DNA of 64,000 bases from Melieria omissa (GCA_963971225.1 OZ020269.1:34555264-34619263); one strand, 5' to 3'; shown: positions 12,678 through 26,401, numbered from the stretch's first letter. A program made the numbers and translations. The notes: a model not told the origin generated them from the letters alone.

Positions 12678-13014
12678 ATAATAATAATTGATTGGCACGA
12701 CAGCCCGCTTACGCGAGACTAAGGCCTAGCTTCCCGCAGCCACCCGTGTTGTACGTGGGAATTTGTACGCGGGTGGAAGGGACCTACAGTTTTATGCCGG
12801 TTCCGAACGGCAGGTTGGGAGCTTTTTCATAGGCAATTTTTTGACTCTCAGAGGTTTGCCATTTCCAGCTGAGAGGACAGCCACCGAAAGAGAAAGCGAG
12901 TTTCCCGTTATTTTTTTAGGTGTTACTACTTACATGCAGTATTCGAACTTGCGTCGCTCTGCATTCGACTCGCTGGACCGCGCACTAACCAACTGAGCCA
13001 CAGCGGCTGCCGTC
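12678..13014 (-). mobile_element. tRNA-derived SINE with 13-bp target duplication
   Basis: On the minus strand the head carries an A-box (TGGCTCAGTTGG, positions 13000-12989) and a B-box (GTTCGAATAC, 12948-12939), the internal RNA polymerase III promoter of a tRNA-derived SINE. The 3' end is a TTAT-type tail at 12678-12690. AGGTAAGTAAGTA occurs on both sides (12665-12677 and 13015-13027) as a 13-bp target-site duplication. The length is 337 bp. A functional tRNA is excluded because the cloverleaf does not close around the boxes. Confidence 0.85.
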
Positions 13015-13027
13015 AGGTAAGTAAGTA

Positions 13028-15520
13028 AGTGAGCTAAAAAACAGATGTACATATACAACGTAGATTAAAAGCTCATTACCCAATTTAATTGCATTACATT
13101 AATTGGATTCACTGTTACTGGACATGGGAGGATTGTTTTGGAGTTGACTACAACAAAACTATAATTAGTGTTCAGTCCAATATATAGAACTCGTCCCAGT
13201 CCAGCACGTTTTTGTTTAAATTTACTGGATGCAGTGACTTTATTGTTATAAAAAGTTCTTTCTTCAAGTGGTTTTCACCTATCGACAATCCGATATGTTT
13301 TTATCAAAGTTTATTTAAAAAATATCAAGTGTGTTAAAACAATTTACAGCAACAAAATACATTAAAAACAAAATCCTCAGCACAAAACAATGAAAGCATT
13401 CCTTCACTCACCCATACGCACGTGTAGTTGTGTGTGTGTACAATAGTGTACATAAAAGTATCGCAAAAGATAAACATTTGATAAAATTAACCAATATCCT
13501 GGCGAGCAAGCCCCGCCATACCAACGGTACTTCCTCTTAAGTTTCATGCCATCTCTGCTACTCGTCTTGCACACAGAGCTCGAATAAAAATAAAAGCACG
13601 GAAAACATGGAACACAACGTCAACAAATTGCTGTGACTGCAAGAAATGGAATCAAGTGTAAAGTCACACAAAAATACTCAAAGTTGCCTGCACAAACACA
13701 CAAACATAAAAAATATGTGCCTACCATATACATACATATGTACATATGTATGTATCTATGTATATAGTGCATACGCGCATTTCGATCTGGCGTTATAGAA
13801 TTTCTCGTTGTCCCCAGTGCGCCCTCCTATCTCCAAGTCCCTGATTCTTTGCCAGCAGATAATAAAATGAACAACAGCATAAAACCCACAAACATCCCTT
13901 CAGTTATTACTGCGGCCATCATCCAATTTATCCAGCTGCACTGCACACACACACACACACACAAGTGTGTATAAGTGAGCGTTGCTCCAGCCGTCCATAT
14001 GTCTGTTGCGCCGTCTGCTTGCCTGCCTGCCTGCCAATCTGTCGGTCTGATTGTCTGACTGTCTGCTACAATTGTATCTCATCTAAACGGTGTGCAAATA
14101 TCTCAATTATCTCGTCTCGTCTCTTGGCCAACGTTTCTCGTTGTCGTTTATTGCACAATAACAAAATTAAGTGCCTTTTAAACCGCACATAAACACATAC
14201 ACACGCACATACATATGTACCGTACTGGCATACAGAGACATCATTATTAACTTGAGCATCCTGCCAACTAAATACATTCTCGCCACTGCCGCTGCCATCG
14301 CACTGGAATCAGGATTCCACCGAGTATGTGTGCGTGTGTGTGTGTTGGAGCGAGACACACTCAACCAACCACCCAGTGCTTTCAACTCATTTTGCTTATT
14401 TCTGTGATTAAGTGCTATGCACCCTTGCAATGCTCTCCTCATGATCTTCATCATCATCATCATCAACATCAACATCATCATCATCATCGTCATTATAATC
14501 ATTGTCATAGGCATCAGCACTGCCAGTGCCGTCATCATCCGCCCGTGCAATCAGTTTCAATTTGTAACAATAGAAGGACATTAGTGTAATACACTGTCGC
14601 GCTCACACACACACACACACACATACTCTCCGCACTGGTGGCCTTGGCGGACGGATGAGATAAAGATGCATGCAACCAACACTTTGCCTCTCTTTACACT
14701 TTAGAGAGAATATTGCTTCTTGAGGAGAATCGATTAAGTGCGAGTGAGCTGCTCAAAAATAGGGGTTCGCAGAGCAGAAACTAAAAAAAATCTGTTTTTA
14801 TATATAGCAGATGTTTAATTTGTAGACTGTTTTAATTATATAATTAGTAATACCATCAACAAAGTTAACAAAAGTTGTTTGATTTTGTATTGTCTGAGTC
14901 GAAATTTGCACCCAGGGAGCCTCTGATCTGCTGTCCAAAGCCATTGGTAATTGCCACGGCGGCCACTTCAACCTGGTTCAACTTAAATCTACTCAAAGAA
15001 ATTTAATTTTCAAAGAAAAAGACAGAAGAAAAAAAACTAAGTATTAAGTAACTAACTAAAATATATTACTTTTATTTTTTTTAAATGAATTTTTTAACTA
15101 AGAATTAATTTTTTGGTTTATTAGAACAAGATTGAATTTTAGCACGTAGAATACAAAACTGGAGAGTCAAGAGTGACGGTGAGAATATTATGTTTTTATA
15201 TTAAAAATGGTTCCTGGTTCCTGAAATACTCACCTAATACAAATCACAACTTCTTTTGAAGTCTTTCTGCAATCCTTTATTAGACCCATTATTATTCAAT
15301 ATTCAATCCCAAAAACATCCGTTACAATTCAAATCCCTTTAAAACTGGCCAACAATTTGTTAGCACCATCGGGGATTTTCGGCGGCAAGCAAAAAATGCG
15401 ATATGCGCTCACATGGAACTCACCCTACCATCCGTGTGTTTACTTACATTCTCTTCACAATAGGCCTGTTCTCAGTTCAAAAAATTCTCCTGAAAAAGGA
15501 CATTTCGTAAGGCGCTCAAC
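13028..15520. other. Upstream region with microsatellites
   Basis: Non-coding. It contains CA repeats (about 13943-13962 and 14604-14622), a 'gcctgcctgcctgcc' run (about 14019-14034), ATGTACATAT-type alternations near 13730-13765 and a CAT/ATC trinucleotide tract at about 14446-14500. No gene was recognised. The short His- or Met-rich open frames across the CAT tract are artefacts of the repeat. Confidence 0.6.
14446..14500. repeat. CAT/ATC trinucleotide microsatellite
   Basis: About 18 near-continuous CAT units with interruptions (CAACAT, CGT). It yields spurious poly-His and poly-Met frames on the two strands. Confidence 0.8.
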
Positions 15521-16317
15521 ACTATGTCCTTGCCGCTCCGGCCGTCGAATTTTGGCTGTGATGGTGAGCGACGACAACACTCGAAGCTCCGCCCTGCGCA
15601 GCACTACGGAGCAGCATTCCACACCACACCACGCCACGCCACACCCCTCCGCGTGCCATGTCGAGCCGCGCGACTCCACTGCACTCCACAGTCCATGCCA
15701 CCACTCCGCCGCTGCGCGCCGAAACGAGTTTTCCCATTTGAGTCACGTCTGGCTGCACCGGCCAGCCAGCCTACAGGCCGTGGCAACCTGAGCGACCTCC
15801 GCGGTTTGTTCGCTTGTTTATTGCCACCTTTGCGCCGTGGCTGTGTGCTTCGTGTTCTGCGTGCTTTATGTTAGTGCGGCTTTTACGGGCGTTAGCAGTT
15901 CGAGTTTGGCGGCGTGCAGCACTAGACGACGGTTCACCGTAGCGGCGTCAAGTTGGACATTTTACGGTTACGGACACTTTACAACTGATTGCTGCGAAAA
16001 TTCCGATTGTTCGTTCGGCTGACGGGAACAACTGCAAACGCGTCGGCGTTTTTAAGTAGCGGAATTCGGTTAGCGCGAAGCATTCAAGTTACTTGCGCTT
16101 TAGTACTAAAAAATTTACCAACTGAGCTTGGATTGCATACAAAATGTATCCCTCTAAAACGAGTGAAACGGTTCTGTGATCTATAAAAACAAAAAATACT
16201 TCTTAAGAATCCAACTAATTTCCTCCCTAAAAGTTTTACAAGTGAATGGGTCGAGTTTGCTTTGAAAGGATTTCAATGCTGTAAACATTTTAAAATTGAA
16301 TAATAAAAAACCCAAAA
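15521..16317 (+). promoter_or_regulatory. Probable promoter-proximal region and 5' UTR of Rx
   Basis: This GC-richer block immediately precedes the Rx initiation codon. The last 250 bases are AT-rich and lack long coding frames, as expected for a leader. The start context is 'cccaaaaATGg', with A at -3. No unambiguous TATA box or initiator could be fixed, so the transcription start is unknown and a 5' UTR intron cannot be excluded. Confidence 0.35.
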
Positions 16318-16705
16318 ATGGATATCAAAGCCACGCCACCACCATCCCTGAGCGGTCCGCGTTCCACCGCCTCTCCCCCGTTGACCAGTGTACCCGCTAC
16401 TACGCCACCCCCACAAGCTGCCGTCGCTGTTGTTGCCGGATCGGGCGCCGCCTGCGCTTCTACCGCCATCGTCGGCATGTCGGATGTACAAAAGCAAACA
16501 TTTCAAAATATCTTCGAAAAACTGGTCGCCAATAACGGAGACCAGAGCAAATTCCCGCCCAAGCAGCTGGAGAACTTTCGCCATTTACTGGAGAATGTAC
16601 GCGACACCAAGAATTTGCAGCTGATCGTGGAGAAATTCAAGAATCTGGAACAATTCGAGCAGTGCTACTTGAGCGGCAACAATAATAACTCCGTAATCAC
16701 AGAAG
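16318..16705 (+). CDS. Rx: Rx coding exon 1: N-terminal region
   Basis: First coding exon of the Retinal homeobox transcription factor, residues 1-129 plus one base. Residues 1-50 are Pro/Ala/Ser/Thr-rich (MDIKATPPPSLSGPRS...). Residues about 55-118 (from DVQKQTFQNIFEKL to LEQFEQCYL) are rich in Leu, Phe, Glu and Lys and look alpha-helical, a possible interaction module. It is assigned to Rx because its donor (GAAG|GTACTC, phase 1) joins the next exon in frame and no other acceptor fits nearby. The open frame continues past the donor to 16929 but changes composition there, so that part is read as intron. The exact N-terminus could differ if another first exon exists. Confidence 0.75.
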
Positions 16706-19700
16706 GTACTCGACGCAAGCCTACTTTTTTTTGGATACACACACCGAGAGACTCACTCACTAGTGCCGATTTTTTAGATTCTTCGAATTGGACACACGTC
16801 CCGCAAGAGAGTTTTCTGGGTTCAAATCTCTTAAATATTTGTTACAAAAAATGTGGCTGGGAAATATGGTTTCAAATGGAATCAAGCTCAAAATCAAATC
16901 ATGTGTGGGCCACTGCCACGTCAAACTGACTTTTCGGTTTTTCTCTAGAGCATCAAGAGCCTTTTTAAAAGTAAAATCAAAACATACAAATCACAAAAAC
17001 TTTACAAGCTTCATAACTTGTTTGGGTGGTTTGATTGGCTGTGGCACCGTGATGGATCTAACATGGACTATGTGTGCTATGGCTCGAGAGCTACCATTCC
17101 TACCAACCTACCTAATTAGTTGAAGCCATCGTAGTCACATTTTGGTGATCAAATAATAAATATGATCCGGTTCATGTTTACTAGAACGATTTAAAATTTG
17201 CATGAAAAAAATGGAAATAGGTCAGTCAGTTGAAAAGGTTAATTGTTCATTATTAATTTCACTTGAAATGTAGACCAGTGAAGGGAAACGAATTCCTATA
17301 AAAATGTAAAATCGAATGCATAAATGAAAATTTGTACATAGACTGTAGGAGATGAAGTGAAAGAACAGAAAATAAAATAGTGAGCACAGCAAAAATTCTT
17401 CGCAGAAAACTAAACAACTTTTCAGAAGAAAGATTTGAACTAAATATGAAGAAGATTCTCTGAAGAGAAAGTCCCTCGGCACTCAAGTTGCGTGACCCTA
17501 TTTACAATTGTTGTTGTGACATTAATCCTTACAAATTATTATTTTTGATATAATGTGTGGGGCGCTCTCTCCACAGTTTGCATCCACGTTTTAAGCATTA
17601 GAAATGTGCCCAATGTGACAGGGACTTGCCACACTCTCTTTGGGCATTACAATGGGTATTTTGGGTCACTAAGAACCTAACAAGCTGCCTTTCTTACTTA
17701 AACTAACCTATGTTAATGTGTCGAAATTGAAACCTGTTGGTAGAATGGTAATCTGACCTGGTTGTTTGTCCTGACTGACTAACTAACTGACTGACTGACT
17801 GACTAACTAACTAATTCACCATCGCCAGTCGCTAACATGAAATTTGAACTATAGTTGCAGTTTAGAAAATGAACCTCTGTGGAGACGGGATTCTTTTTAA
17901 ATTCGGGGTCTAAAGGGGGAAAATATGGATTAAGGGGTTGTATGAAGGTGTGTGTGTGTTTTAAAAGGCTTATTAACGCATTTTTCGATTTTTCAAAAAT
18001 CAAAATTTAACGGGCCAATGGGTTAGGATTCGTTGACGGTATTAGTAAAACATATGGAATATAAAATTATTGAACACATATTTTTCATATTTTTAATCAA
18101 AATCGGATGGGGTCAATAACGCGCTAAACGTGTTTGTATGGAGAAAATACAAAGTGAGAATAAAGTGAGAAATTAAAGTAACATTTATACTAGCAAAAAT
18201 TTAAAAGGAGGACATTTTATCCAAATGAAATGATATTGAATTTATAATAAAAAATGTTCTAATCGTGATCCGAAGAAGATGGTAATACGAGATACAGTCC
18301 CAGCACTGTACCGATTTTTTCTGTTGGCTCTGTGAAGTCCAAAACAAATACACTGTTCTACATGAAAAATTCACTAACAAGGATGATCCCATTAATTTTT
18401 GGATAGTGTTAACTAATTGTCATCAATTAAGTATATATCACTTATAAATGATATCAAGAGCCAACTATTTAGCGAATTATTTGAGAACCGAATGGAGAAA
18501 CTATAGTTTTGATCCAAATATCGGTTGGGTTTGCAATTTTTTCGTAAGGGACTCGGACCTATTTATGTTAGAAGGTGAGTTGCATTCATATTAAAGTTTA
18601 TTTATATTGTCAACTATAGGTACTTTATATCACTGTGCCCGAAGTTTTTAGGTTTATTGACAACAAGTAAAGAAAAATATATTTTCTAGATGTACATGTG
18701 CACATATATTCTGTGTATAAAGTACGCTTAAATTATTATTAGTAATACTCATTGTTATTTTCTGTAGTGAGCGATAAAACTGGAAAGCCATCATGCAATG
18801 TTTTGAGACCAGCTAGTTTCGTTAATTATTGTATGGAGTTGTTAATCCAAAATAAGATTTTAACCCTTTCACAGTCAATCCATTACATTTTTCGACATTA
18901 CAAAGCGACTGTTAGGCGTTTTGAAATATGGCGACGACACCAATCCATTTAGGCACATTTGATCCATTGCTTGTAATAGAGTTAATGAACTATTATAAAA
19001 TCACGGAATGCCAAATACCGTATTAACCTGATATGGAATATATACGTTTTTTATTGTTTCTAGTGTTCAAATGATTACTTTGAAGAAGTTGTTTTGACAT
19101 GTTTTTACAAGTGAGTAAAGCGTTGATGTATGTTTCCAGCATTAATGGGAGTCAGCTCTGCAGGCAGATATCTAACATATGTATATATCTTTATGTATAT
19201 GTATAAAAAATAAATGTCTGTTTGTTTGTTTGTTTGTTAATCACACGACACTAAAATCAAAAACCAGATAGCCGATTGTCCTGAATATTACACGGAATGT
19301 TAGTTTTGATTAAATCTAGGTAAACCACACAGTGCGTATACGATCTGACAGGTGGGCGTGAAACCTCCAATACAACCTAGATTTATAATATGGAATATCT
19401 CCGGAAATATAAGTTGGACAGCATTGAAATTTGATATAAGACCACCGTTTAGGTGTTTCATTTCACTGGTAAAACTTCATGACCATTGGACAAGGGGCGT
19501 GGCGCTTTTGAAGCGACCCAAATGTTTGGAATTACGTTGAAACTACATGTAGAACACAAATCAATGACATTTGGCACACATTTAGAATAGGGTGGGTATT
19601 GGACCAGGAGGACCCATACAACCCAAATTCGATACAGCGTCGTGGCTAAGACGTGTCGTTCTAGTCTTAAAATTCGATGGGCGTTGAACGAGGGAAGTGG

Positions 19701-21629
19701 CACTTTTTGGAACATCAATGCCACTCGGTACAACTTACGATTTAGTTTGGTCCTTCGACAGGGGAAGCGGCATGACATCGCCCATACAACTCTCGATTAA
19801 ATTTTCTTTGCGGGCAAAGCTAGTAATTTAAAACAACAATTGGATTATTCAGTAAAAAGAACAACTGGCCTGTCAAATGGCAACAACAAAATACATTTGG
19901 GGTAAATTATCTGTTGCGACACCAAACCACTTGAGTCGATTTTTCTAAGTTAAGGCAGGTTCTCACCTTGTGGATCCGAAAAAGTGCACTTTTTTTAGGA
20001 ATTTTTTTTGAGAAAACGGTTAAAGATACAACGCTGAAAATTGTTTCTGGATATGCTACTTTGCCATTCTATTTATAAACTTCTTAAATTATCAAACTAA
20101 ATTCTTTATGAATATTAATGTTTTGCGTAAACAAAAAACTGTTGTTTTTTTAGCTCTTTAGCAATGTTGCTACATTGTTGGAAAGGATGCTCAGTAACTG
20201 GTTCGGTATTCAGCTATTTAGCTCATTTGCCAGGCTTGCTGCCATACTTACTGAATAGTCCTAGTTGTGTATCTTATTTAACAATTCATAAAACTTTCTT
20301 GCAGAACAAAATATGTGCCCGAACTGTGACCTCGAAAACAAGTTTTCCCAGACTATCTACTTTCAGCTGTTAATTGGCAGATTTGTCGTTAGCACAGTTT
20401 ACTGTCGCAAAACAGGAAAAAAATAAAATCCAGGCCGCCAAGCAACATTCGTCTCAATATTTTCCTGATTTAATTAAATCAAATGACTTAAAAACACGCG
20501 CCACATTACTCAGGCGCACCATGCCGCAACACACGCCCCCTGCCCCAACTCCGGTCCACCGCTAGCGAGTGCAACGAGCCTGTTCACCGAAATGTGTGCG
20601 CCTCGTGGACGACAAAAGCAAAAAAATAATTTGCAAATTAAAACTAATCGTGCGGCACTCACGCGCGCACCCTCACCCCGCGCCACATCGCTCCACTGCT
20701 GACGTTGTGCCCACCCACCAGCCACTGGTCAATGTAAACCTCAATCTAATCAAAATAATTAAAAACATTTTAATAATTTCCCAAATTGCCACACTAACCC
20801 CGCCCCTCGCTTGTCGATATTCGTCGCACACACATGCTAAATGCGCCGCGATACATGAACGTTGTTTGTTCAGTGTTGTGTTGCTGCCTGCTGCGATAGC
20901 TGCGGCGCTTTTATCGCTCCATATTTACCAACAATTTAGGTCAATAATTAACAATTTAAATACGCGCCACACAAAGCACACAAACTACGCATACACACAC
21001 ACACACACACAAGCAAGTGCATGCAAACGCAGTCAATGTGGCCGCCATTTTACATTTCATGACATGACAAGCTCTGCCTGTCATGACAAATTGTCATAAA
21101 AGTGATTTTCACTTTTAGATAAAACGCCGAAGCGGTGTGGAGGGGTCGGGTAACCAAACTGCAATTTTCACGAATTTCGCCACGTAGCCACGGCGCGCAT
21201 TCAACACGTTCGCATGCGTTTCGGTCGCGCATTTGAGCATTGGCCGCAATTGCAGCTCCTGCGTACAGGGTGCACGAAACGCTCGCTAATTGCCATGTTT
21301 ACCTTGTTAAAAAACAAACATGTCCCATAAATGCTTCCCAGTTAGTGGGCCGATCGCTGGAAAGGAGGTAGGGGCGCCGATGTCGACTGCCGCGGACAAT
21401 TTTTAATGCCATTAAAAAATTGCTTACTAATTTACAATAGCTCGTGCGCTTAATCGCCTTCATTATTTTAATTGTGTAATTCCAAGTTTTTAATTTAATG
21501 GAATTGCATTGGAGTGACTTTCTGCGAATCGACGCAGCGCACGTGCGAGCGCGAGCCGAAATGGGACATTGGCAGAACTTAAATTGTGGCCATTTCATTC
21601 ACTTTATGGCACTTTGCTTTATCTTTCAG
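16706..21629 (+). other. Rx intron 1
   Basis: This 4924-bp intron begins GTACTC and ends ATCTTTCAG. It contains a ctga/ctaa tetranucleotide tract (about 17771-17812), a dispersed-repeat copy related to 8950-9890 (about 17890-18160), a TTTG microsatellite (about 19217-19238), a minus-oriented copy of the 'gccacgcccc' repeat (19175-19827), and a GC-richer, CA-containing block at about 20500-21570 that could be regulatory. No second gene was recognised. Confidence 0.7.
19175..19827 (-). repeat. Dispersed 'actagctt.gccc...gccacgcccc' repeat, copy 1
   Basis: On the minus strand it begins ATTACTAGCTTTGCCCG (19830-19814) and runs leftward through modules containing 'agtgccac..ccct.gttcaacgccca' and 'ttgtatggg', ending in the AAACAAACAAAC tract. 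It shares these modules with 40570-41965 and 50325-52712. No coding capacity is conserved. Its transposon class is unresolved. Confidence 0.6.
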
Positions 21630-21758
21630 ATGCCGATATATCGCTAAAGGACACGGCGCGCAAATTCGGACCAGGCGGCCAGACCTTGACACCGCGGCAC
21701 ACAATCGATGCTATTTTAGGATTGAAAAACCGCCCAGAGAACAGAGAGTGTGAGACAG
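21630..21758 (+). CDS. Rx: Rx coding exon 2: octapeptide
   Basis: A 129-base exon (exactly 43 codons) with phase 1 at both ends, encoding residues 130-172. It carries the octapeptide/eh1-like motif HTIDAILG (residues 153-160), the conserved repressor-interaction motif of Rx and related paired-class factors (family knowledge: Groucho recruitment). The acceptor is TTTATCTTTCAG|AT and the donor is GACAG|GTGAGT, both strong. The first codon, Asp130, is completed across the junction with exon 1. Because the exon is symmetric, skipping it would preserve the frame and remove the octapeptide. Confidence 0.92.
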
Positions 21759-24700
21759 GTGAGTCAGAGCTTAAATGCATATCAGGTTTTTAAATCAATA
21801 TTAGTAATCAGGGGAGACGGGTGTGCACCCAATTGCATGGATTTGGGATAGTTTTAAGAACAAAATAGATTTAACTAGTTGAATTAGAATTATACAGATT
21901 TCTGTTTTAATGGTTTAGTCATATTTTCCATCTTGTATTCAAGGTAGGCAAAGATCAGTAGTTTGTATTAAATCCATCAAAGGCTCTACGTGAACCAGCC
22001 AGAGCTCTTTATGGAACTGAACGGTCTGAATACTGCTTCCCTAGTTTGGCGAACTGCAGTCTTTCAACTTATTAATTATTATTTTGGGATTTTTGTTTTT
22101 ACATTAACTTTTATTTATGACTTTTTTAATTTACACCGGTAACTATTATTTTGAGAATTTTTTTTTTACGTTGCTTCATAACTCTTATTTATAATCTTTT
22201 TTTATTCATTGTAACTCATTTCATTGTAAAACCACATCCCCCATGGGGACCAATACCAGCCTTGCTGAAACTATTTGAGTTTCTACATATATTCCATTCC
22301 TTATATTAAAATATAGTTTGTTCGATGCTCGTCAGACATGTCTTTAGACATAACATAACGGCTCATTCAATCACTCGTGGGTTAATTAGGCTTTAGGCAA
22401 ATTATGTGAACACAAATTAATTACAAACTACTCGACTAATTACAATCGCTGCTCGCTGTACGTCTTTCGAGCTGATTACACCGTGGCTGTCGTAGTTAGC
22501 GAACCAACACGGCCAACGACACCGCTGAAACAACTAAAACAACCAAGAATCACCCCACCCACTGCTTCGATTTATATAATTTCGATATTATCTGACGCGG
22601 CAGTGTCTTGTCTTGGCCACTCGAATTATGCAGTTGTCATTTGTGTCATGATAATTAATTGCTCCACCGACAACGCGTTCAATTAAACGCAATGAATGAT
22701 TTAATTACGGGCTTTCACATTGGCTGGTGTGAGTGTTTAGTTGGGCAGGACTTAATTGTCCTTCTTCGCTTTAAATTCGAGTCGGCTAATGAGTCTTGAT
22801 TTCCTTCGGATAGAAGGAATCGCGATGGCAATAACTCAACTAAGTAATTGGCAGGTAGTGAAAATGCACGAATTCAAAACCATACAGACTTGGATTGCAT
22901 GCACGCTTGATTGATAGAAATAGCAAATCAAAGTTGCTGGCTCAAAATCAAATGCAGACTTGTTACAATTTACAAATTCTGAGCCATTATTTTCGCATTA
23001 AACTGCGCACACCAACTCGTTTATTTCGAAATTGTATATGTGATCGACTAAAACACTCGGTTGCGTTGGATTTGCGCGGTGAACTTCGTAAATGAAGAGA
23101 GCAGAGCGGAGCCAGGAGGACTCGCAGAAGGAACAGCCCCCTTGTGAACGCCCCCTAACAAATTACCATAACGTGCTCCAGCGTCAACAACTCGAGCCGG
23201 GCACAAGAAAGGGAAGTGAACGTAAGTGAGGAAACCTGCACGATTGTGCCAACTGCTGTAATCATAATCACATAAGTCTCATGTCCACGATAAGTTGATA
23301 AGGAAGGTGCAATTTCTTGCAGAGCAATTGGCGCCGTACACGAACAAGTGCGGGTGACATTAGTTGCTCAGATGATGCGTTTTGCTACGCGTATTCGAGA
23401 CAGCAGATTACCACAACTCCGAGTCCGACCGATTCTCACTTTTTGGCCAATGTCGATTAATCGGTCGGAAGTGCGAGAATCGACTGATGCCGATGCCGTA
23501 GAAGAAATAAAACGAATATATATATATATAAACGAACGAAATATTAAATACACACATACTGACTGGCAACAATTTCACATAAATAACACAAAAAAAACGA
23601 ACAAAAATAGAAAAATTTGGAAACTGAATCACTAAATTTTTTGTATTTTTATTTAGTTCAATTTTTATTTTTTCGTTTTCCACATAAACGAAAACTAAAA
23701 ACTACTTTAATTAAAATAAATAATAATAATGAAAATAATAATAATAATATGATTCAGCTTCAAAAAACTAAAAAAATTTAAAACAAAAATTAAAACAAGA
23801 AAATAGGCCGATATGGCCAAATAGGCCAATGCTGATACCAATTTTTGTGGCCGATACTATCCGATGCCGATTAATTTGTGGGACTCTACGTAAATCAACA
23901 CAAATTTGAAGTCTGGTGCAATGCAGAATTTTCACTAAATAGCTCAATACAGTGTATATAGATATATATATATGTTTTCTTAAAAAAGCTTACATGATTT
24001 TTTATTTACGTTTTTTAATTGAATAGATTAAATACTGTGCTCTAAAAGAAGTATTTTTGAGACCAAAAAAAAACTAACTACATTTGTGTCCAATAACTTT
24101 ATTTAAAGGACTTCGATATCCTTCAATATCTCTTCAAACTGAATGAGAGTATAGCGCCGTATTAAGACTAATTTCTACGAATTAAAATTAAATTAAATTC
24201 AAGTGGATTATGTACGAATTGTGGGATGAAATGGATCATTTCAAGGAAAGTGACATTAAATTTGATTACATTACGTTTAATTACATTACAGTACATTTGA
24301 TGTGCTTAGAAGAGTCGTGCGCCTTGTGATAGACTTCTGTGAATAGTGAACAGAAACAGAAATGCGTTCGGAGTTCATAAACGGAAAGAGCGTTGAACTC
24401 CATGTGGCATTAAATTGATGCCACACAGATCTCAGATGACTTGAGAGAGCTAGTTAGCAAGTTAAGGAGATTTATATTTCATGCTAGTGGATTTTTCTGA
24501 TCCTTAGTGTATTGGGAACACTAGCAACAACACACATTGTTTTGTACTGTGTTAAAAATTTTTAAGCTTACAAAATGTAAGCTCGTTCTATCTCGTTCTT
24601 ACTTATTTCTGTTGCAATGAATTCACGCCACAAATTGCACTTTTTGTTTAATTTAAAAAAGGCTGCATTAAAAAAATTATATGTGTATAGGTATTTTTAT

Positions 24701-26221
24701 TTTTTTATAAGAAGTTTTATTCCTTTAAAATGACGCAAATTATAAAACAATTTTAGGAGATTTTTTTTAACTTTTGGGAGGAAATTTCTGTATTTGTTAA
24801 GATTTAAGAGAAAGTCATTTCAGGTATCTGAGAACACTGTTCATGGCATACATTTGCCGCAAGAGAGGCTCGTGAAACGTACTTGTCAGCGTTTCTGAGG
24901 ATGGAAGTTCAATGAGGACGGAATTATATTTACATTACTGACACATACTTGCTTGCATAGAAAGTCAATTAACCACAACTACAACAAACATTCCCATCAA
25001 ACATCATTAGCAAAGTGAAACTTATATTTTGCCATCAATTTGACTTAACACTCCTACAGTAATCGGGTTTTTAACGCAATTTAATGGTGATTAACTTTTT
25101 CTTTTAATATTATAACAACCGATTTTCTGGCTACTCAACTCCGTTGCCAAACTCAATGGTTGAAGTAAAATGCGAAAGTAGCGCACAGTTTCATCCGCCA
25201 AGCCGTGCGATATTCCCCTCCCCTCGTCCTACTGCTTGCAGCACCAATCGATTTCAGCGGCGACTATAGAAAAACCTGAAGCCCAACCAAACGACGAGTC
25301 CAACCAAATTGGCATGAAAATCGATAGGAAAGTGTGAAGAAAGCGGCAACAGCAGCAGAACAACAACCGGCAAAGACGTGTGAGCAGCGGCGCAATGAAC
25401 GCCAGCCAGTCTGCCAGTCAGACTTGTGGCGCACAATCGCGCAATCACATTAGCACTTGTTTTCGTGCCCACAAGCAAATAACTCCAATCTGATGAGTTG
25501 TATGATTGTTTCTTGTTGCATTAAGGCAGAAAACTGAATGGCAGGCGTGCGGAACTGACGCGAAAGCCTTCGAATCCGCCGAATATGGCCGGCGCAGCAC
25601 GTTGGTGGCAATTTAATAGATTTAGATGCACGACAACTGATACGACCGCGATTTGCGATGGTAAAAATACGAACGGATTAAGCCAAGTTCCTTATCCTTC
25701 GCGCGAAAACACAGCTTGGAGTGGGCAGCGATGTTCGGCGTTTGCCAATTTAAAGTTTGCGCGCATTTCTTCCAAGAGTTTTCAACGTGGATGTGGTTTT
25801 TTATGGGTTTTGTCTGCGGATTAAAACGGATTTTTAAATGGATTATAGCGCGATTTAGCCGCGGTGCCACGTGGTGATGTCGCGGCTCTTAACGGTTTGA
25901 ACAGTTTGAAATAATTCAATGCTTGCCTACTGTCAGTCTGCTTTCTGTATCAGCGCTCTGTCACACCAGTTAATTTCGCACGTGACGAGAAAGGGCGTTT
26001 CGGTGCTTCGACGTGGCGGGAACATTGCGGTAAATGTGTAAATTAACAGATGTTCAGTGCTCGGTATGGAAATTGTAAGAATTGAAATTTGTAAAATTAA
26101 AATTTTTACAACACAACCTCATACTTCACACATATTTAACCCTTTAAGACCATGTGCGCAAAATTCGGAATTTTAAAAAATTAAATCATTTCGAAATTTT
26201 AGAAATTTTGTATAGATTGAA

Positions 26222-26401
26222 TACACCCAATTCTGTTTTTACACGGTCTGTTTTTACTCGGTTTTGATTTAACACGGTTAGAAAATTAAAAAAATTTCAA
26301 TTTTTCGTGCTAAATAGAATAAAATCGTGTAAAAAAATTAAAAATTTTTTTAATTTCAAACCGTGTTAAATCAAAACCATGTAAAAACAGAATTAGGTGT
26401 A
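26222..26401. mobile_element. Fold-back MITE
   Basis: The ends are inverted copies: TACACCCAATTCTGTTTTTA on the left, and the inverse with CACCTAAT on the right. The similarity continues inward through 'cggttttgatttaacacgg' on the left to its inverse, so almost the whole 180 bp is an imperfect palindrome. It is bounded by TA and has no coding sequence. Confidence 0.7.

Noticed and set aside
14167..14589. Met- and His-rich proteins on the two strands
   Set aside because: They are artefacts of the CAT/ATC and CA microsatellites.
15357..15874. Cluster of overlapping open frames just upstream of Rx
   Set aside because: Frames on both strands overlap in a GC-rich block with no family resemblance, and this is more likely promoter-proximal DNA.
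16706..16929. Continuation of the exon 1 frame past the donor
   Set aside because: A phase-matched donor at 16705/16706 joins the octapeptide exon, and the sequence after it changes character and lacks conservation-like features.
20569..21099. 176-codon open frame in intron 1
   Set aside because: No domain, crosses a CA microsatellite (His-Thr repeats) and has no splice partner or start context.
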